From the NCBI RefSeq assembly GCF_002903165.1, contig NZ_PPSK01000002.1:248001-312000 (forward strand): DNA of 64,000 nucleotides, given 5' to 3'. Both the position numbers and the translations under genes were made by a program. Position 1 is the stretch's first letter; the number at the start of each line of letters is the position of its first letter. Below, one piece after another: positions 21,589 to 31,978 of this stretch. Under the pieces are notes generated by a model. The model ran no database searches. It was not told the origin of the DNA and was given only the letters and a program-made list of their open reading frames with translations. The stretch comes from Halopseudomonas oceani (GTDB taxonomy: Bacteria; Pseudomonadota; Gammaproteobacteria; Pseudomonadales; Pseudomonadaceae).

Positions 21589-22650
21589 ATGCTGGAAGAA
21601 GATCGCCTGATCGCGGCAACGCCCAGGCAGCAGGAAGAAGTTATTGACCGGGCAATCCGTCCGCTGAAGCTGGCTGAGTATATTGGTCAGCCAACCGTGC
21701 GTGAGCAGATGGAGCTGTTCATCAAAGCGGCCAAAGGGCGAGGGGAAGCGCTAGATCATGTGCTGATTTTCGGGCCGCCCGGTCTCGGTAAGACCACGCT
21801 CGCCAACATCATTGCGCAGGAAATGGGTGCCAAGATCAAGAGCACTTCGGGGCCGGTGCTGGAGCGTGCCGGTGATCTTGCCGCGTTGCTGACCAATCTT
21901 GAGGCCGGCGATGTGCTGTTTGTTGACGAGATTCACCGCCTGTCGCCGGTTGTTGAAGAGATTCTCTACCCCGCGATGGAAGATTATCAGCTCGATATCA
22001 TGATCGGCGAGGGCCCGGCTGCCCGCTCGATCAAGCTGGACCTATCGCCCTTTACCCTGGTCGGCGCCACCACCCGCGCCGGTATGCTGACCAATCCATT
22101 GCGCGACCGCTTTGGTATTGTTCAGCGGCTTGAGTTCTACTCGGTTGCTGATTTGGCCACCATCGTGGCGCGCTCTGCAGCGATCCTTGGTCTACAGATG
22201 GACGATGGCGGCGCGCGTGAAATTGCCCGCCGCTCCCGTGGGACGCCGCGAATTGCCAACCGTCTGTTGCGCCGTGTACGTGATTTTGCCGAAGTACGCG
22301 AAGCCGGCATCATCAGTAAAGCGGTGGCGGATCAGGCGCTGAACTTGCTGGATGTGGATGAGCAGGGTTTTGATCACATGGACCGCCGCTTGCTGTTAAC
22401 CATGATCGACAAGTTCGATGGGGGGCCGGTCGGGCTGGACAACCTGTCGGCGTCCATCGGCGAGGAGCGGCATACCATCGAAGACGTGCTGGAACCCTAC
22501 CTGATTCAGCAGGGCTTCATTATGCGTACGCCACGCGGTCGAGTGGTGACGCGCCACGCGTACCAACACTTTGGACTCAGGTTGCCCTCGCGGATGGTTT
22601 CACCGGCGGCAGACCTGTTCGATGATCCGGCAGCGCCGGATTCACCCTGA
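21589..22650 (+). CDS. ruvB: Holliday junction ATP-dependent helicase RuvB
   Basis: 353 aa. Walker [16 protein letters not shown], Walker [11 protein letters not shown], sensor-1 LVGATTRAG, Arg finger region NPLRDRFG, and a C-terminal winged helix [15 protein letters not shown]. It is the AAA+ motor of branch migration. It follows ruvA in the same operon. Confidence 0.97.
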   Translation: MLEEDRLIAATPRQQEEVIDRAIRPLKLAEYIGQPTVREQMELFIKAAKGRGEALDHVLIFGPPGLGKTTLANIIAQEMGAKIKSTSGPVLERAGDLAALLTNLEAGDVLFVDEIHRLSPVVEEILYPAMEDYQLDIMIGEGPAARSIKLDLSPFTLVGATTRAGMLTNPLRDRFGIVQRLEFYSVADLATIVARSAAILGLQMDDGGAREIARRSRGTPRIANRLLRRVRDFAEVREAGIISKAVADQALNLLDVDEQGFDHMDRRLLLTMIDKFDGGPVGLDNLSASIGEERHTIEDVLEPYLIQQGFIMRTPRGRVVTRHAYQHFGLRLPSRMVSPAADLFDDPAAPDSP

Positions 22651-22711
22651 AAAAATATTTTGCATTTAGCGAGGACACCCACTATGCAAAATCATTGCTT
22701 GGCTCTACATT

Positions 22712-23149
22712 ATGCGCGTTGAACGTTCTGGGCCGCCGTTCGAGCTGAAAGCCCGCGTCTACTTTGAAGATACCGATGCCGGTGGCATCGTCTACTACGT
22801 CAATTACCTGAAGTTTATGGAGCGTGCGCGGACGGAGCTGGTCCGTACTCTGGGCTTTGATCAAAGCGCTCTGCAGAGAGAAAACGTCATTTTTGTTGTG
22901 CACTCTGTCACGGCACGTTATCACGCGCCCGCACGATTGGATGATGAACTTGTCGTAACTGCGACTGTCTTGGAAACCAAGCGAGCAAGTATTCGCTTCC
23001 GCCAGAGCGTGACTCGGGCGGGAGAGTTGTTGTGTGAAGGAGAGGTGCTGGTCGCCTGCGTCAGTGCCGACCGCTATCGCCCGAGAGCGATTCCCGAAGC
23101 TATGCGTACGGCGTTCGAGAATACTGCGCGGGCCGAGATCAACGGGTAA
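22712..23149 (+). CDS. ybgC: Tol-Pal system-associated acyl-CoA thioesterase YbgC
   Basis: 145 aa hot-dog-fold thioesterase. The active-site segment [22 protein letters not shown] has the catalytic Asp of the 4HBT family, with HDxxxxxVYY topology. It hydrolyses short acyl-CoAs or acts with phospholipid synthesis enzymes at the membrane. It is first in the ybgC-tolQRAB-pal-cpoB cluster, as in most gammaproteobacteria. The start at 22712 gives an N-terminus like that of other pseudomonads. Confidence 0.93.
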   Translation: MRVERSGPPFELKARVYFEDTDAGGIVYYVNYLKFMERARTELVRTLGFDQSALQRENVIFVVHSVTARYHAPARLDDELVVTATVLETKRASIRFRQSVTRAGELLCEGEVLVACVSADRYRPRAIPEAMRTAFENTARAEING

Positions 23150-23189
23150 TGAGTCAAGAATTCGATGGACAAGCGAGGAGTAGCTGAGC

Positions 23190-23876
23190 GTGCAGGCTGA
23201 CCAAATGTCGATATGGCACCTGGTGTCCGGCGCCAGTGTACTGGTGCAACTGGTAATGCTGACGCTGCTGGCAGCGTCGGTAACGTCGTGGGTGATGATT
23301 TTCCAGCGTGGCAGCGTAATGCGCTCTGCCAAAAACGCGCTGGATGATTTTGAGGACCGTTTCTGGTCTGGTGTCGACCTGTCGCAATTGTATCGACAGG
23401 TTACCGGATCGCCGGATGAGAACTCCGGCCTTGAGCAGATATTCCGTGCCGGCTTCAAGGAATTTTCGCGCATGCGCCAGCAAGCTGGTGTCGACCCGGA
23501 CGCGATAATGGATGCCGTGCAGCGCTCGATGCGTGTCGCTATTTCACGTGAAGAGGAAAAGCTGGACCTGCATCTGCCGTTTTTGGCGACCGTTGGCTCG
23601 ACCAGTCCCTACATTGGTCTGTTCGGTACCGTCTGGGGGATCATGAACTCCTTCCGCGGTCTGGCAACCGTACAGCAGGCAACCTTGGCAACGGTCGCGC
23701 CGGGCATCGCAGAAGCGCTGGTGGCAACGGCCATTGGCTTGTTTGCTGCTATCCCGGCAGTGGTCGCATACAACCGTTTTTCTGCCCGATCAGAAATGCT
23801 GATCGGCCGCTACTACACCTTTGCAGAAGAGTTCTCCAGCATTCTGCACCGCCGCGTTCACGCACGCGAGGAGTAA
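23190..23876 (+). CDS. tolQ: Tol-Pal system protein TolQ
   Basis: 228 aa inner-membrane protein with three membrane helices: ASVLVQLVMLTLLAASVTSWVMIF, SPYIGLFGTVWGIMNSF and AEALVATAIGLFAAIPAVVAYN. It is the MotA/ExbB-type stator of the Tol motor, using the proton gradient together with TolR. GTG at 23190 is chosen over ATG at 23205 because pseudomonad TolQ has a longer N-terminus and GAGGAG lies 9-10 nt ahead. Followed by tolR 11 nt later. Confidence 0.96.
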   Translation: MQADQMSIWHLVSGASVLVQLVMLTLLAASVTSWVMIFQRGSVMRSAKNALDDFEDRFWSGVDLSQLYRQVTGSPDENSGLEQIFRAGFKEFSRMRQQAGVDPDAIMDAVQRSMRVAISREEEKLDLHLPFLATVGSTSPYIGLFGTVWGIMNSFRGLATVQQATLATVAPGIAEALVATAIGLFAAIPAVVAYNRFSARSEMLIGRYYTFAEEFSSILHRRVHAREE

Positions 23877-23887
23877 GCGGAGTCGTT

Positions 23888-24340
23888 ATGGGCATGCACA
23901 TGCAGGGGCGTCGTCAGAAGCGTAAGCCGGTCGCGGAAATGAACGTGGTGCCATACATCGACGTGATGCTGGTGCTGTTGGTGATTTTTATGGTGACCGC
24001 ACCAATGCTGAATCAGGGGGTCAAGGTCGATCTGCCACAGGTATCCAGCGAGGTCTTGCCCTCTGATAGCAATCAGCAGGTACTGACGCTGTCGGTGCTG
24101 GCTGACGGAACGTACTACTGGAACCTGGGTGATGGGGTCGACACTGAAAACCACACCGACAGCGTTGTTTCGCTGGCTGAGATGACGGAAGGGGTGTCCA
24201 AGATCATGGCCGCCAAGCCCGACACGCTGGTCTACATCCGTGGTGACAAACAAGCCAATTACGGTGTGGTTGTTACCGCAATGGGTGCGCTGCAGCAAGC
24301 GGGTGTGCCCAATGTAGGTCTGATTACCGAGGCGCCGTGA
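23888..24340 (+). CDS. tolR: Tol-Pal system protein TolR
   Basis: 150 aa ExbD/TolR family protein. A single TM helix holds the conserved Asp, in NVVPYIDVMLVLLVIFMVTAP, which takes part in proton translocation. The periplasmic part ends in the [11 protein letters not shown]-like [11 protein letters not shown] motif. It overlaps tolA by 4 nt (GTGA). Confidence 0.96.
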   Translation: MGMHMQGRRQKRKPVAEMNVVPYIDVMLVLLVIFMVTAPMLNQGVKVDLPQVSSEVLPSDSNQQVLTLSVLADGTYYWNLGDGVDTENHTDSVVSLAEMTEGVSKIMAAKPDTLVYIRGDKQANYGVVVTAMGALQQAGVPNVGLITEAP

Positions 24341-25350
24341 GCACGCGATATCAACACCGGCCAACGGAGTCCGAGCGTTACTCTGCTCCGTTGCTGAAGG
24401 CCGCAGCTCTGCACTTGGCGGTGGCGATTCTGCTGTTCGCCTCTTTCAGTCGTGCGCCGGATTTTGAGCCGGCTCGGCCGATTGTTCAGGCAACGCTGGT
24501 GCAGCTGGATTCGATGAGTCCTGCTGTGACGCAGACGGACCAGAAAATTGCCGGTGAGGCGCCAAAGACCGCCGCGCCTCGCCATGAAGAAGAGGCGATG
24601 GAGGCCCAGCGGCAGCAGCAACAAGCCGCAGAAGCAGCCAGGGCTGCCGCTGCTGAAAAGGCTCGGCAGCAGGCGGAAGCCGCTGCGGCTGAAGCGGCGA
24701 GGGATGAGGCTGATCGCAAAGCTGCTGAAGCTGCGGCGGCTGAGCGTCGTAAGGCTGAAGAGGCTAGAAAGACGGCTGAGGCTGAGGCGGCTCGCCGGGC
24801 TCAGGCTGAAGCCGAGCGTAAGCGTGCTGAGGAAGAGGCCCGCCGCAAGGCTCAGGAAGAAGCGCGTCGCAAGGCCGAGGCTGAACGCCGCGCTGCGGAG
24901 GCCGCCGAGCAGCGCCGCCGCGAGCAGGAGCGCCTGGCAAACGAGCGTAAGGCGCAGGAGGAGGCCAAGGCGCGTGCGTTGAGCGAGGCGTTGGCGGAGG
25001 AAACCCAGTATCAGCAGGCGCAGGCTGATCGCAGTGGTGACCAGGTTGCGGCCAGTTACGACGACGTTATTCGTCGCTATGTCAGCCAGCAATGGCGTCG
25101 CCCGCCAACAGCCCGTAACGGTATGACGGTGGAAGTGCGTTTGAGCATGTTGCCGACTGGGCAGATTACCGATGTTGTTATCGTGCGTTCCAGTGGGGAC
25201 GCCGGTTTTGATCAGTCCGCCGTGCAGGCGGTCAGAAACGTGGGGCGCATTCCGGAAATGCAAACACTGTCCCGTGAAAATCCCGCAGCGTTCGATCGCT
25301 TGTATCGACAGCGAACGCTGCGCTTCAAACCAGAGGATCTGGCATTCTGA
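24337..25350 (+). CDS. tolA: Tol-Pal system protein TolA
   Basis: 337 aa with a GTG start overlapping tolR. TM helix at about 23-38 ([15 protein letters not shown]), a long Ala/Glu/Lys/Arg-rich periplasmic helix from about 85 to 225 ([15 protein letters not shown] style repeats) and a C-terminal domain III ([20 protein letters not shown] and [20 protein letters not shown]). It spans the periplasm and links TolQR to Pal and TolB during outer membrane constriction. It also overlaps the tolB start (TGATG). Confidence 0.95.
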   Translation: MSTRYQHRPTESERYSAPLLKAAALHLAVAILLFASFSRAPDFEPARPIVQATLVQLDSMSPAVTQTDQKIAGEAPKTAAPRHEEEAMEAQRQQQQAAEAARAAAAEKARQQAEAAAAEAARDEADRKAAEAAAAERRKAEEARKTAEAEAARRAQAEAERKRAEEEARRKAQEEARRKAEAERRAAEAAEQRRREQERLANERKAQEEAKARALSEALAEETQYQQAQADRSGDQVAASYDDVIRRYVSQQWRRPPTARNGMTVEVRLSMLPTGQITDVVIVRSSGDAGFDQSAVQAVRNVGRIPEMQTLSRENPAAFDRLYRQRTLRFKPEDLAF

Positions 25351-26651
25351 TGAAGAGACTGACGCACGTTTTTGCAGGCTTGGTTGTGTTGTGCCTTGCC
25401 CAATTGTCGCTGGCGCAGGACGCCATTGAAATTACGCGTGGCACCGACAAGGCTACCCCGATTGCGGTGGTACCCTTTGGTTGGCAGGGCAGCACGCCGC
25501 TGCCGGAAGACATGGCGGAGATTACCGCTAACGATCTGCGCAACTCCGGCATGTTTGCGCCGATTCCGCGTGGCAACATGTTGAGCTATCCGACCCGTGA
25601 CGGTGAGATTAATGCGCGGGACTGGCGCATGATTGGGGCTGACTATGTGGTGGTCGGGCAGGTCGCGGCCACTGGCGCCGATGCCTTTGAACTGACTTAC
25701 AGTCTTTACAGTGTGGTTCGCGAGCAGGTATTGCTGTCGCGTTCGATCAGCGGTACCCGTGCGCAGCTGCGTGATATTGCCCATCACCTGAGTGATGAGG
25801 TGTTCAAGGAGCTGACCGGTATTCAGGGCGCCTTTAACACCAAGCTGCTGTACGTCGCTGCCGAGCGTTTTTCGGTCGACAATACACGGTACACGCTGCA
25901 GCGTAGTGATTACGACGGCGCCCGTGCTGTAACCTTGCTGCAGTCCCGTGAGCCGATTCTCAGTCCGAGCTACTCGCCGGATGGCGAGCGCATCGCCTAT
26001 GTATCGTTTGAATCGCGTCGTCCGGAGATCTACATTCACTATATCCGGACTGGCCGCCGCGAGCGTATCAGCAGCTTTGAGGGCTTGAATGGCGCGCCGG
26101 CCTGGTCGCCAGACGGAAGTCGACTGGCTTTTGTACTGTCGCGCGATGGCAATCCGGAAATCTATGTGATGGATCTGGCCAGCAAGCAGCTGCGTCGGGT
26201 GACCAACCATTTTGCGATTGATACCGAGCCGAGCTGGATGGGTAACGATACGCTGGTGTTTACCTCGGATCGTGGCGGGCGCCCGCAGATCTATAAGCAG
26301 AATTTGAGTTCGGGTACTACCGAGCGTTTGACCTTCGTTGGCAACTACAATGCCAACGCCAAGCTGTCCGTTGATGGCCGCACCATGGTGATGGTGCACC
26401 GTCAGGAGGGCTACCGTAATTTTCAGATTGCCACGCAGGATCTTGAGCGCGGCAACCTGAGAGTTTTAACAGAAACGTCACTGGATGAGTCCCCGACGGT
26501 CTCACCCAACGGCGTTATGTTAATTTATGCTACCCGTCAACAGGGGCGGGGTGTACTCATGCTGGTATCAACAAACGGGCGTGCACGGTCGGTGATACCG
26601 ACTCAGTTCAACGACCTGCGCGTACCATCATGGTCCCCATACCTGCCATAG
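25350..26651 (+). CDS. tolB: Tol-Pal system protein TolB
   Basis: 433 aa. Signal peptide ([20 protein letters not shown]), an N-terminal alpha/beta domain ([10 protein letters not shown]) and a six-bladed propeller whose blades show repeats such as [52 protein letters not shown]. Each blade carries a WSPDG-type motif. TolB binds Pal through the propeller and TolA through its N-terminus. The start overlaps tolA's stop. Confidence 0.96.
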   Translation: MKRLTHVFAGLVVLCLAQLSLAQDAIEITRGTDKATPIAVVPFGWQGSTPLPEDMAEITANDLRNSGMFAPIPRGNMLSYPTRDGEINARDWRMIGADYVVVGQVAATGADAFELTYSLYSVVREQVLLSRSISGTRAQLRDIAHHLSDEVFKELTGIQGAFNTKLLYVAAERFSVDNTRYTLQRSDYDGARAVTLLQSREPILSPSYSPDGERIAYVSFESRRPEIYIHYIRTGRRERISSFEGLNGAPAWSPDGSRLAFVLSRDGNPEIYVMDLASKQLRRVTNHFAIDTEPSWMGNDTLVFTSDRGGRPQIYKQNLSSGTTERLTFVGNYNANAKLSVDGRTMVMVHRQEGYRNFQIATQDLERGNLRVLTETSLDESPTVSPNGVMLIYATRQQGRGVLMLVSTNGRARSVIPTQFNDLRVPSWSPYLP

Positions 26652-26691
26652 GGCGCACCAACACTAAACCATATGGGGTTAATAGGAGTTC

Positions 26692-27195
26692 ATGATGCAA
26701 GTTATCAAGTTTGGCAAAGCCGCTGCTCTGGTCGTTGCTTTCGGCGTTGTTGTTGGCTGTTCCTCCAAAGGTGGCGACACCTCTGGTGCAGTTGATCCGA
26801 ACGCTGGCTACGGTGCTGGCAGCAACGGCGCTGGTATGGACAACGGCATGAACAGCGAAGAAGCTGCTCTGCGCGCCATCACCACGTTCTACTTCGAGTA
26901 CGACAGCTCCGAGCTGAAGCCGGAAGCCATGCGCGCTCTGGACGTTCACGCTAAAGACCTGAAGTCCGCTGGCAACCGCGTTGTTCTGGAAGGTCACACT
27001 GACGAGCGCGGCACCCGCGAGTACAACATGGCTCTGGGCGAGCGTCGTGCGGCTTCCGTACAGCGTTACCTGGTTCTGCAGGGCGTGTCTCCGGCTCAGC
27101 TGGAACTGGTATCCTACGGTGAAGAGAAGCCGGCAGCGATGGGTTCTACTGAAGAAGCCATGGCTCAGAACCGTCGCGTAGAGCTGCGCAAGTAA
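26692..27195 (+). CDS. pal: Peptidoglycan-associated lipoprotein Pal (OprL)
   Basis: 167 aa. Lipobox [10 protein letters not shown] near residue 23 anchors the protein to the outer membrane. A Gly/Asn-rich linker leads to an OmpA_C peptidoglycan-binding domain: [42 protein letters not shown] with the Asp and Arg that hold meso-DAP. AGGAG lies just upstream. Two ATG codons are adjacent; either is possible. Confidence 0.96.
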   Translation: MMQVIKFGKAAALVVAFGVVVGCSSKGGDTSGAVDPNAGYGAGSNGAGMDNGMNSEEAALRAITTFYFEYDSSELKPEAMRALDVHAKDLKSAGNRVVLEGHTDERGTREYNMALGERRAASVQRYLVLQGVSPAQLELVSYGEEKPAAMGSTEEAMAQNRRVELRK

Positions 27196-27208
27196 TAGAA
27201 GAGGTCTT

Positions 27209-27994
27209 ATGAAGGGTTACAGAGGCATCGTAATGGCCTTGGCGCTGTCGCCGTTGGTGGCAGTTGCTCAGGTTCCGGTAATGGAAGGTAGTTCGAGCAA
27301 TACGTCGTCTGCCAGTTACGCGGGTTCCTCGGTAACCCAGCAGGCCCCGGCTGGCCTTTCTGGTGAAGGCCAGCTGTTTCAGCAGATGTACCAACTGCAG
27401 CAGGAAGTCACCATGCTGCGGGGTATGCTCGAAGAGCAGAGTTACAAGATCAAGCAGATGGAGCAGGACCAGCTTGATCGCTATCAGGATATTGATCGTC
27501 GACTGTCTGGCCTGACCGCCGCGCCGGCTCCCGCCGCCAACGGTAGTGCGCCTGCTGACAGTGACACTGCGACAACGCCCGCTCAGGCGCCTGCGGCCAG
27601 CACTGCGCCGGCTGATCCCGAGCAGGAAAAACTGCTTTATGACGCGTCCTTTGACCTAGTCAAAGCGCGGGATTTTGACAAGGCTGCACTGGCCTTCAAC
27701 GCTTTCCTCAGACGTTATCCGGACAGTCAGTATGCGGGCAATGCGCAGTACTGGTTGGGTGAGGTCTATCTGGTTCAGTCTGATCTGGAGTCCGCCGGCA
27801 AGGCGTTTGCTCAAGTGATCAGCCGTTATCCGAATCACCGCAAGGAGTCGGATGCGATGTACAAGCTGGGCGACGTCGAGCGTCGTCTTGGTAATAACGA
27901 CAAGGCGCGTGATCTATTCCAGCAGGTCATCAGCAAGTACCCCGACTCGTCGGCGGCGCAGCTGGCCGGCCGTGAGCTGAACACGCTCAACTGA
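27209..27994 (+). CDS. cpoB: Cell division coordinator CpoB (YbgF)
   Basis: 261 aa. Signal peptide ([16 protein letters not shown]), a trimerising coiled coil at about 55-100 ([19 protein letters not shown]), an Ala/Pro/Thr linker, then TPRs from about 130 ([30 protein letters not shown]). CpoB links PBP1b-LpoB with the Tol machinery during septation. It is the last gene of the tol cluster and is followed by a terminator. Confidence 0.93.
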   Translation: MKGYRGIVMALALSPLVAVAQVPVMEGSSSNTSSASYAGSSVTQQAPAGLSGEGQLFQQMYQLQQEVTMLRGMLEEQSYKIKQMEQDQLDRYQDIDRRLSGLTAAPAPAANGSAPADSDTATTPAQAPAASTAPADPEQEKLLYDASFDLVKARDFDKAALAFNAFLRRYPDSQYAGNAQYWLGEVYLVQSDLESAGKAFAQVISRYPNHRKESDAMYKLGDVERRLGNNDKARDLFQQVISKYPDSSAAQLAGRELNTLN

Positions 27995-28027
27995 TGGGGG
28001 GGGCAGCCAGCCCGCCGATCTGTCTTT

Positions 28028-28053
28028 GCAAAAGCGCCCATCGGGCGCTTTTG
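28028..28053 (+). terminator. Terminator after cpoB
   Basis: A 12-bp stem GCAAAAGCGCCC/GGGCGCTTTTGC (about 28028-28053) with a T-rich 3' arm and TTTCT downstream. In other pseudomonads queE lies between this point and queC; here there is only this element. Confidence 0.8.
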
Positions 28054-28074
28054 CATTTCTGCCCGGGAGGTTTT

Positions 28075-28770
28075 ATGAGTAACGCCAACACTGTTTCGGA
28101 TTTGCCGGCTGCCGTCGTGCTCTTGTCCGGCGGTCTGGATTCGGCCACTGTGCTGGCGATGGCTCAGGCGCAGGGGCTGCGCTGCTATACCATGAGCTTC
28201 GATTACGGCCAGCGCCACCGCGCCGAACTGCAGGCCGCCGAGCGGGTTGCCCGCGCCGCTGAAGTTATCGAGCACAAGGTCGTTGGTATGAATCTCAACG
28301 GGATAGGCGGTTCAGCGCTCACCGATGACAGTATCGCGGTGCCCGAAGGGCCGCAGGATGGCATTCCGGTAACCTACGTGCCGGCGCGCAACACGCTTTT
28401 TCTTTCGCTTGCGCTGGGCTGGGCGGAGGTATTGGGCGCCCGGGAGATTTTTATCGGCGTCAACGCAGTGGACTACTCCGGCTATCCCGATTGTCGGCCG
28501 GAGTTTGTTGAGGCGTTCGAGCGTCTGGCCAATCTGGCTACCCGCGCAGGCGTTGAGGGTGATGGGTTTCGTATTCGGGCGCCCTTGCAGTACATGAGCA
28601 AGGCGGAGATCGTGCAGGCGGGCGTGGCCCTCGGGGTTGATTACAGTCAGACGGTGTCCTGCTATCAGGCAGATGCTGACGGCAGGGCGTGTGGCCGCTG
28701 CGACAGTTGTCGTTTGCGTGCCGAGGGTTTCAGCGCGGCAGGGCTGGCTGATCCGACCCGGTACAGGTAA
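28075..28770 (+). CDS. queC: 7-cyano-7-deazaguanine synthase QueC
   Basis: 231 aa. ATP-binding PP-loop [16 protein letters not shown] and a zinc site in the C-terminal [24 protein letters not shown] (four Cys: C..., CGRC, C). QueC makes preQ0 from CDG in queuosine synthesis. ATG at 28075 is chosen for GGGAGG 5 nt ahead and the family N-terminus; the frame is open from 27994. queE, its usual partner, is not visible next to it. Confidence 0.95.
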   Translation: MSNANTVSDLPAAVVLLSGGLDSATVLAMAQAQGLRCYTMSFDYGQRHRAELQAAERVARAAEVIEHKVVGMNLNGIGGSALTDDSIAVPEGPQDGIPVTYVPARNTLFLSLALGWAEVLGAREIFIGVNAVDYSGYPDCRPEFVEAFERLANLATRAGVEGDGFRIRAPLQYMSKAEIVQAGVALGVDYSQTVSCYQADADGRACGRCDSCRLRAEGFSAAGLADPTRYR

Positions 28771-28843
28771 TCAATTTTCACCGTGAGTGAAAAAAAGCTT
28801 GAGTTCCTCTGATAAATCAGTAATATAGCGCGCGTCCAGCAGG

Positions 28844-28919
28844 GGGTCGTTAGCTCAGTTGGTAGAGCAGTTGGCTTTTAACCAATTGGTCGTAGGTTCG
28901 AATCCTACACGACCCACCA
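28844..28919 (+). tRNA. tRNA-Lys(UUU)
   Basis: 76 nt cloverleaf including encoded CCA. Acceptor GGGTCGT pairs with ACGACCC, D arm AGCTCAGTTGGTAGAGC, anticodon TTT at 28877-28879 in loop CTTTTAA, T arm GTAGGTTCGAATCCTAC. Confidence 0.97.
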
Positions 28920-29074
28920 CTCTGGATCCCTCCTCTGAAGTGATCCCCTTTTTTTGAAAGTAACTGCCTTGAATCGGTTTGAGGTGTTCGCGCGCCTGCG
29001 ATTCGGCCGCGCTGGGCAGCTCTGGCAGGCGTGCTACAATGCCGGCCTCCGTTGTTCTCCTGATGGATGCAAAC

Positions 29075-30133
29075 ATGTCCCAGATTCCCGAGCGTCTGCT
29101 CGTTCAGGCGCACCTGGATGCCAAGGCGCCTGCTCCGCTCAGTGATGCAGAAAAGGCTGACTTCAAGGCCCGCATCGCCGCTGCGCTGAAAGCCCAGAAC
29201 GCTGTTCTGGTTGCCCACTATTACACCGATCCGTTGCTGCAGGAACTCGCTGAAGAAACCGGTGGTTGTGTTTCTGACTCGCTGGAAATGGCGCGCTTTG
29301 GTCGTGATCACCCGGCCACCACGCTGATTGTTGCCGGTGTGCGTTTCATGGGTGAAACAGCCAAGATTCTGAGCCCGGAAAAGCGTGTGCTAATGCCGAC
29401 TCTGGAGGCGACATGCTCGCTGGACTTGGGATGTCAGATCGATGAGTTTTCCGCTTTCTGTGATCAGCATCCGGACCGCACCGTGGTGGTCTATGCCAAT
29501 ACTTCGGCAGCGGTGAAGGCGCGGGCTGACTGGGTTGTAACGTCCAGTTGTGCGCTGCCGATCGTCGAGCACCTGATGGATAAGGGCGAGAAGATCCTGT
29601 GGGCGCCTGATCAGCATCTGGGTAACTACATTCAGCGCGAAACCGGTGCAGATATGCTGCTGTGGCAGGGCTCCTGTATTGTGCACGAGGAGTTCAAGGC
29701 CAAGGCGCTGGAAGATCTGCGCAAGGTCTATCCTGACGCCGCCGTGCTGGTGCACCCGGAATCACCGCAGTCGGTTGTCGAGATGGCGGATGTGGTCGGC
29801 TCGACCAGCCAGTTGATTCAGGCGACCCGTGATCTGCCCAATCCGACCTTTATCGTTGCCACTGATCGCGGCATCTTCTACAAAATGCAGCAGGCGGCAC
29901 CGGATCGGCTGTTGATCGAAGCGCCGACCGCAGGAAACGGCGCAACCTGCCGCAGTTGTGCGCACTGCCCCTGGATGGCGATGAACACGTTGCCGCGCGT
30001 GCTCGCGAGTCTGGAGCAGGGCACCGATGAGATTCTGGTTGATCCTGAGCTGATTCCAAAGGCCGTGCGGCCGCTGGATCGGATGCTCGACTTTACCCGT
30101 CAGGCCAGTCTGGCTGCCAAGGGTAATGCCTGA
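29075..30133 (+). CDS. nadA: Quinolinate synthase A
   Basis: 352 aa. The protein condenses iminoaspartate with DHAP to quinolinate for NAD synthesis and holds a [4Fe-4S] cluster. Cys ligands are in [20 protein letters not shown] and the C-terminal [10 protein letters not shown]. Conserved motifs: [44 protein letters not shown] at 29075 is taken because pseudomonad NadA starts M[12 protein letters not shown]; an alternative ATG lies 12 nt upstream (29063). Confidence 0.96.
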   Translation: MSQIPERLLVQAHLDAKAPAPLSDAEKADFKARIAAALKAQNAVLVAHYYTDPLLQELAEETGGCVSDSLEMARFGRDHPATTLIVAGVRFMGETAKILSPEKRVLMPTLEATCSLDLGCQIDEFSAFCDQHPDRTVVVYANTSAAVKARADWVVTSSCALPIVEHLMDKGEKILWAPDQHLGNYIQRETGADMLLWQGSCIVHEEFKAKALEDLRKVYPDAAVLVHPESPQSVVEMADVVGSTSQLIQATRDLPNPTFIVATDRGIFYKMQQAAPDRLLIEAPTAGNGATCRSCAHCPWMAMNTLPRVLASLEQGTDEILVDPELIPKAVRPLDRMLDFTRQASLAAKGNA

Positions 30134-30168
30134 CGCCAAGCCCGCCGCGTTTCGCGGCGGGCTTGGCG
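30134..30168. terminator. Strong hairpin between nadA and bepA
   Basis: A 16-bp perfect stem, CGCCAAGCCCGCCGCG (30134-30149), loop TTT, and the complementary arm 30153-30168. No long T-run follows on either strand, so it may terminate convergent transcription inefficiently or stabilise 3' ends. Confidence 0.6.
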
Positions 30169-30172
30169 TGCT

Positions 30173-31636
30173 TCAGAGTGATTCGATCAGTTCGCGCTGA
30201 CGCTGCAGCTCGTTCTGCTGCTCCTTGATGCGCGAGCTGATGACAAAGTTGCCCCCCGCCCGCTGCAGTGCCAGGTCAAGCTGTTGGCCGGCCTGCTGCA
30301 TGTCCCCGGTCTGTTCGAAGAACTCCGCTCGTGCCAGGTGCACGCCCAGAATGTTGCCGGCAAGACCGCGAATCTCGGCCGCCAGATACCAGACATCAGG
30401 ATCGTCCTTGCGTTGGCTGGCGAGTCGGTCGATGGCTTTCTCTGCATCGGCATATTGCTGTTGTTTCATCAACAGGTCGGCTTCAGAGAACTCCAGCGGG
30501 AAGTTGCCAGGGAAGCGCTGCTGCAGGCGCCGGTTGCGCTCCAGGGCCTGCTCCAGGCGGCCAGCGTTGGTGTCCAGTTCGATCTGGGCAAGGTTGACGG
30601 TCAGGTCATCCGGTGTTGCCTCGAGCAGCGGCGCCAGAGTTGTGCGGGCTTCGGCGTGCTCGCCGCCGCGGCTCAGGGCCAGCGCCAGACCATAGCGGGC
30701 GGCCGGGTGTTCGTCGCCGCTATCATCCAGCAAGGCACGGAACCGCTTGGCTGAGAGGCCGGGGCTTTGTTCGTACTTCAGTTGTACGCGGGCGCGCATC
30801 ATCTGGTAGTTCAGTGAGTCTTCCTTGCCGCCGCCCATCTGCTCTGCCCGGTTGCGGGTGTCGGCCATACGCGCCTGGCTGACCGGGTGGGTGAGCAGAA
30901 ATTCCGGTGGTGTGGTGTCGTAGCGACTGAGTTGGGCCAAGCGCTCGAACATGTCCGGCATGGCTTTCGGGTCGTAGCCGGCCTTCTCCAGATTGAGGAT
31001 GCCGATGCGGTCGGCCTCCTGTTCGTTCTGGCGGGAAAAACGACGTTGCTCCTGTACCGCTGCTGCCTGGGTCGTCGCAAGGGCGGCGAAGCCGGCGTCT
31101 CCACCGCCCGCCGCAGCCAGCACGATGCTGGCCAGCATGGCCGTCATGAACGGCACCTGCATGCGCTGTTGCTGTTCAAGGCCGCGGGCAAAGTGGCGCT
31201 GGGACAGGTGAGCCAGTTCGTGGGCCAGTACTGAGGCAAACTCGGCCTCGCTGCGAGCGTGCAGGAACAGGCCGCCGTTAACGCCTACCACGCCGCCGGG
31301 TGCGGCGAAGGCGTTCAGCTGTGGGCTGTCGATCAGCACAAAGGCCAGACGGCGGTCAGTCAGTTGGCTGGTTTCCGCCAGGCGACGGGTAAGGTCTTCG
31401 ACGAAGTCCTTGAGCTGTGGGTCCTCAAGGGTTTGAACCGCGCCGCGCAGCATGTTCAGCCAGGTGCGACCGAGCTGGTACTCTTGTTCGCGGGACATGA
31501 TCGAGGAGCTGGTATCACCCAGCGACGGCAGGTTGAATTCGTCTCCGGCCGGCACTGCTGTAGCCGGCAGTATCAGGGACCCGGCGAGCGTCACGGCCTG
31601 GACAAGCGATCTAACGGACATCCTTTTTTGCATCAT
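30173..31636 (-). CDS. bepA: Periplasmic M48 metalloprotease BepA
   Basis: 487 aa. Signal peptide (SVRSLVQAVTLAGSLILPATAVPA), M48 catalytic domain with VLAHELAHLSQRHFARGLEQ (HEXXH) and EQEADRIGILNLEKAGYDP (third zinc ligand), then C-terminal TPR repeats (about 300-480). BepA repairs or degrades misassembled outer-membrane proteins such as LptD. Of three candidate Met codons (31636, 31633, 31621), I use the first; each keeps a signal peptide. Confidence 0.92.
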   Translation of the reverse strand: MMQKRMSVRSLVQAVTLAGSLILPATAVPAGDEFNLPSLGDTSSSIMSREQEYQLGRTWLNMLRGAVQTLEDPQLKDFVEDLTRRLAETSQLTDRRLAFVLIDSPQLNAFAAPGGVVGVNGGLFLHARSEAEFASVLAHELAHLSQRHFARGLEQQQRMQVPFMTAMLASIVLAAAGGGDAGFAALATTQAAAVQEQRRFSRQNEQEADRIGILNLEKAGYDPKAMPDMFERLAQLSRYDTTPPEFLLTHPVSQARMADTRNRAEQMGGGKEDSLNYQMMRARVQLKYEQSPGLSAKRFRALLDDSGDEHPAARYGLALALSRGGEHAEARTTLAPLLEATPDDLTVNLAQIELDTNAGRLEQALERNRRLQQRFPGNFPLEFSEADLLMKQQQYADAEKAIDRLASQRKDDPDVWYLAAEIRGLAGNILGVHLARAEFFEQTGDMQQAGQQLDLALQRAGGNFVISSRIKEQQNELQRQRELIESL

Positions 31637-31720
31637 TTTTGTTGCGCACCCGTGTCTAGCTGTTGTCGGAGTGAGAGTCGTCAAGGCTATACTGTGGCCC
31701 ACTCGCTGTGGAGTCCCTGC

Positions 31721-31972
31721 ATGTCTGTTGAAATCACCCATCTACCTGTTGACGTTGAGTTGGACGCCCGTGGACTGTCCTGTCCACTGCCGCTGCTCAA
31801 GGCAAAGCAATCATTGAACGGCATGGTAGCAGGCCAGACGTTGCATGTGGTTGCTACCGATGCGGGGTCACAACGGGATTTTCAACGCTTCGCGGAGCTG
31901 TCCGGGCATCTGTTGCTGGAGTCCCGGGTATTGGACGGCGATTTTCACTATTGGTTGCGTAAAGCAGATTAG
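31721..31972 (+). CDS. tusA: TusA-family sulfurtransferase
   Basis: 83 aa. ELDARGLSCPLPLLKAKQSL is the SirA/TusA signature with the catalytic Cys21 in CPLP. TusA proteins relay sulfur from cysteine desulfurases to tRNA thiolation or molybdopterin synthesis. In P. aeruginosa the equivalent gene (PA1006, from memory) affects molybdenum metabolism and nitrate respiration. GGAG lies about 7 nt upstream of the ATG. Followed by the PerM-like gene after 6 nt, so it is operonic. Confidence 0.92.
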   Translation: MSVEITHLPVDVELDARGLSCPLPLLKAKQSLNGMVAGQTLHVVATDAGSQRDFQRFAELSGHLLLESRVLDGDFHYWLRKAD

Positions 31973-31978
31973 GTTCCG

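Noticed and set aside
28850-29311. Open frame antisense through tRNA-Lys (ends in a RIRTYDQLVKSQLLYQLS-like sequence)
   Set aside because: A typical spurious translation of tRNA complement; not a gene.
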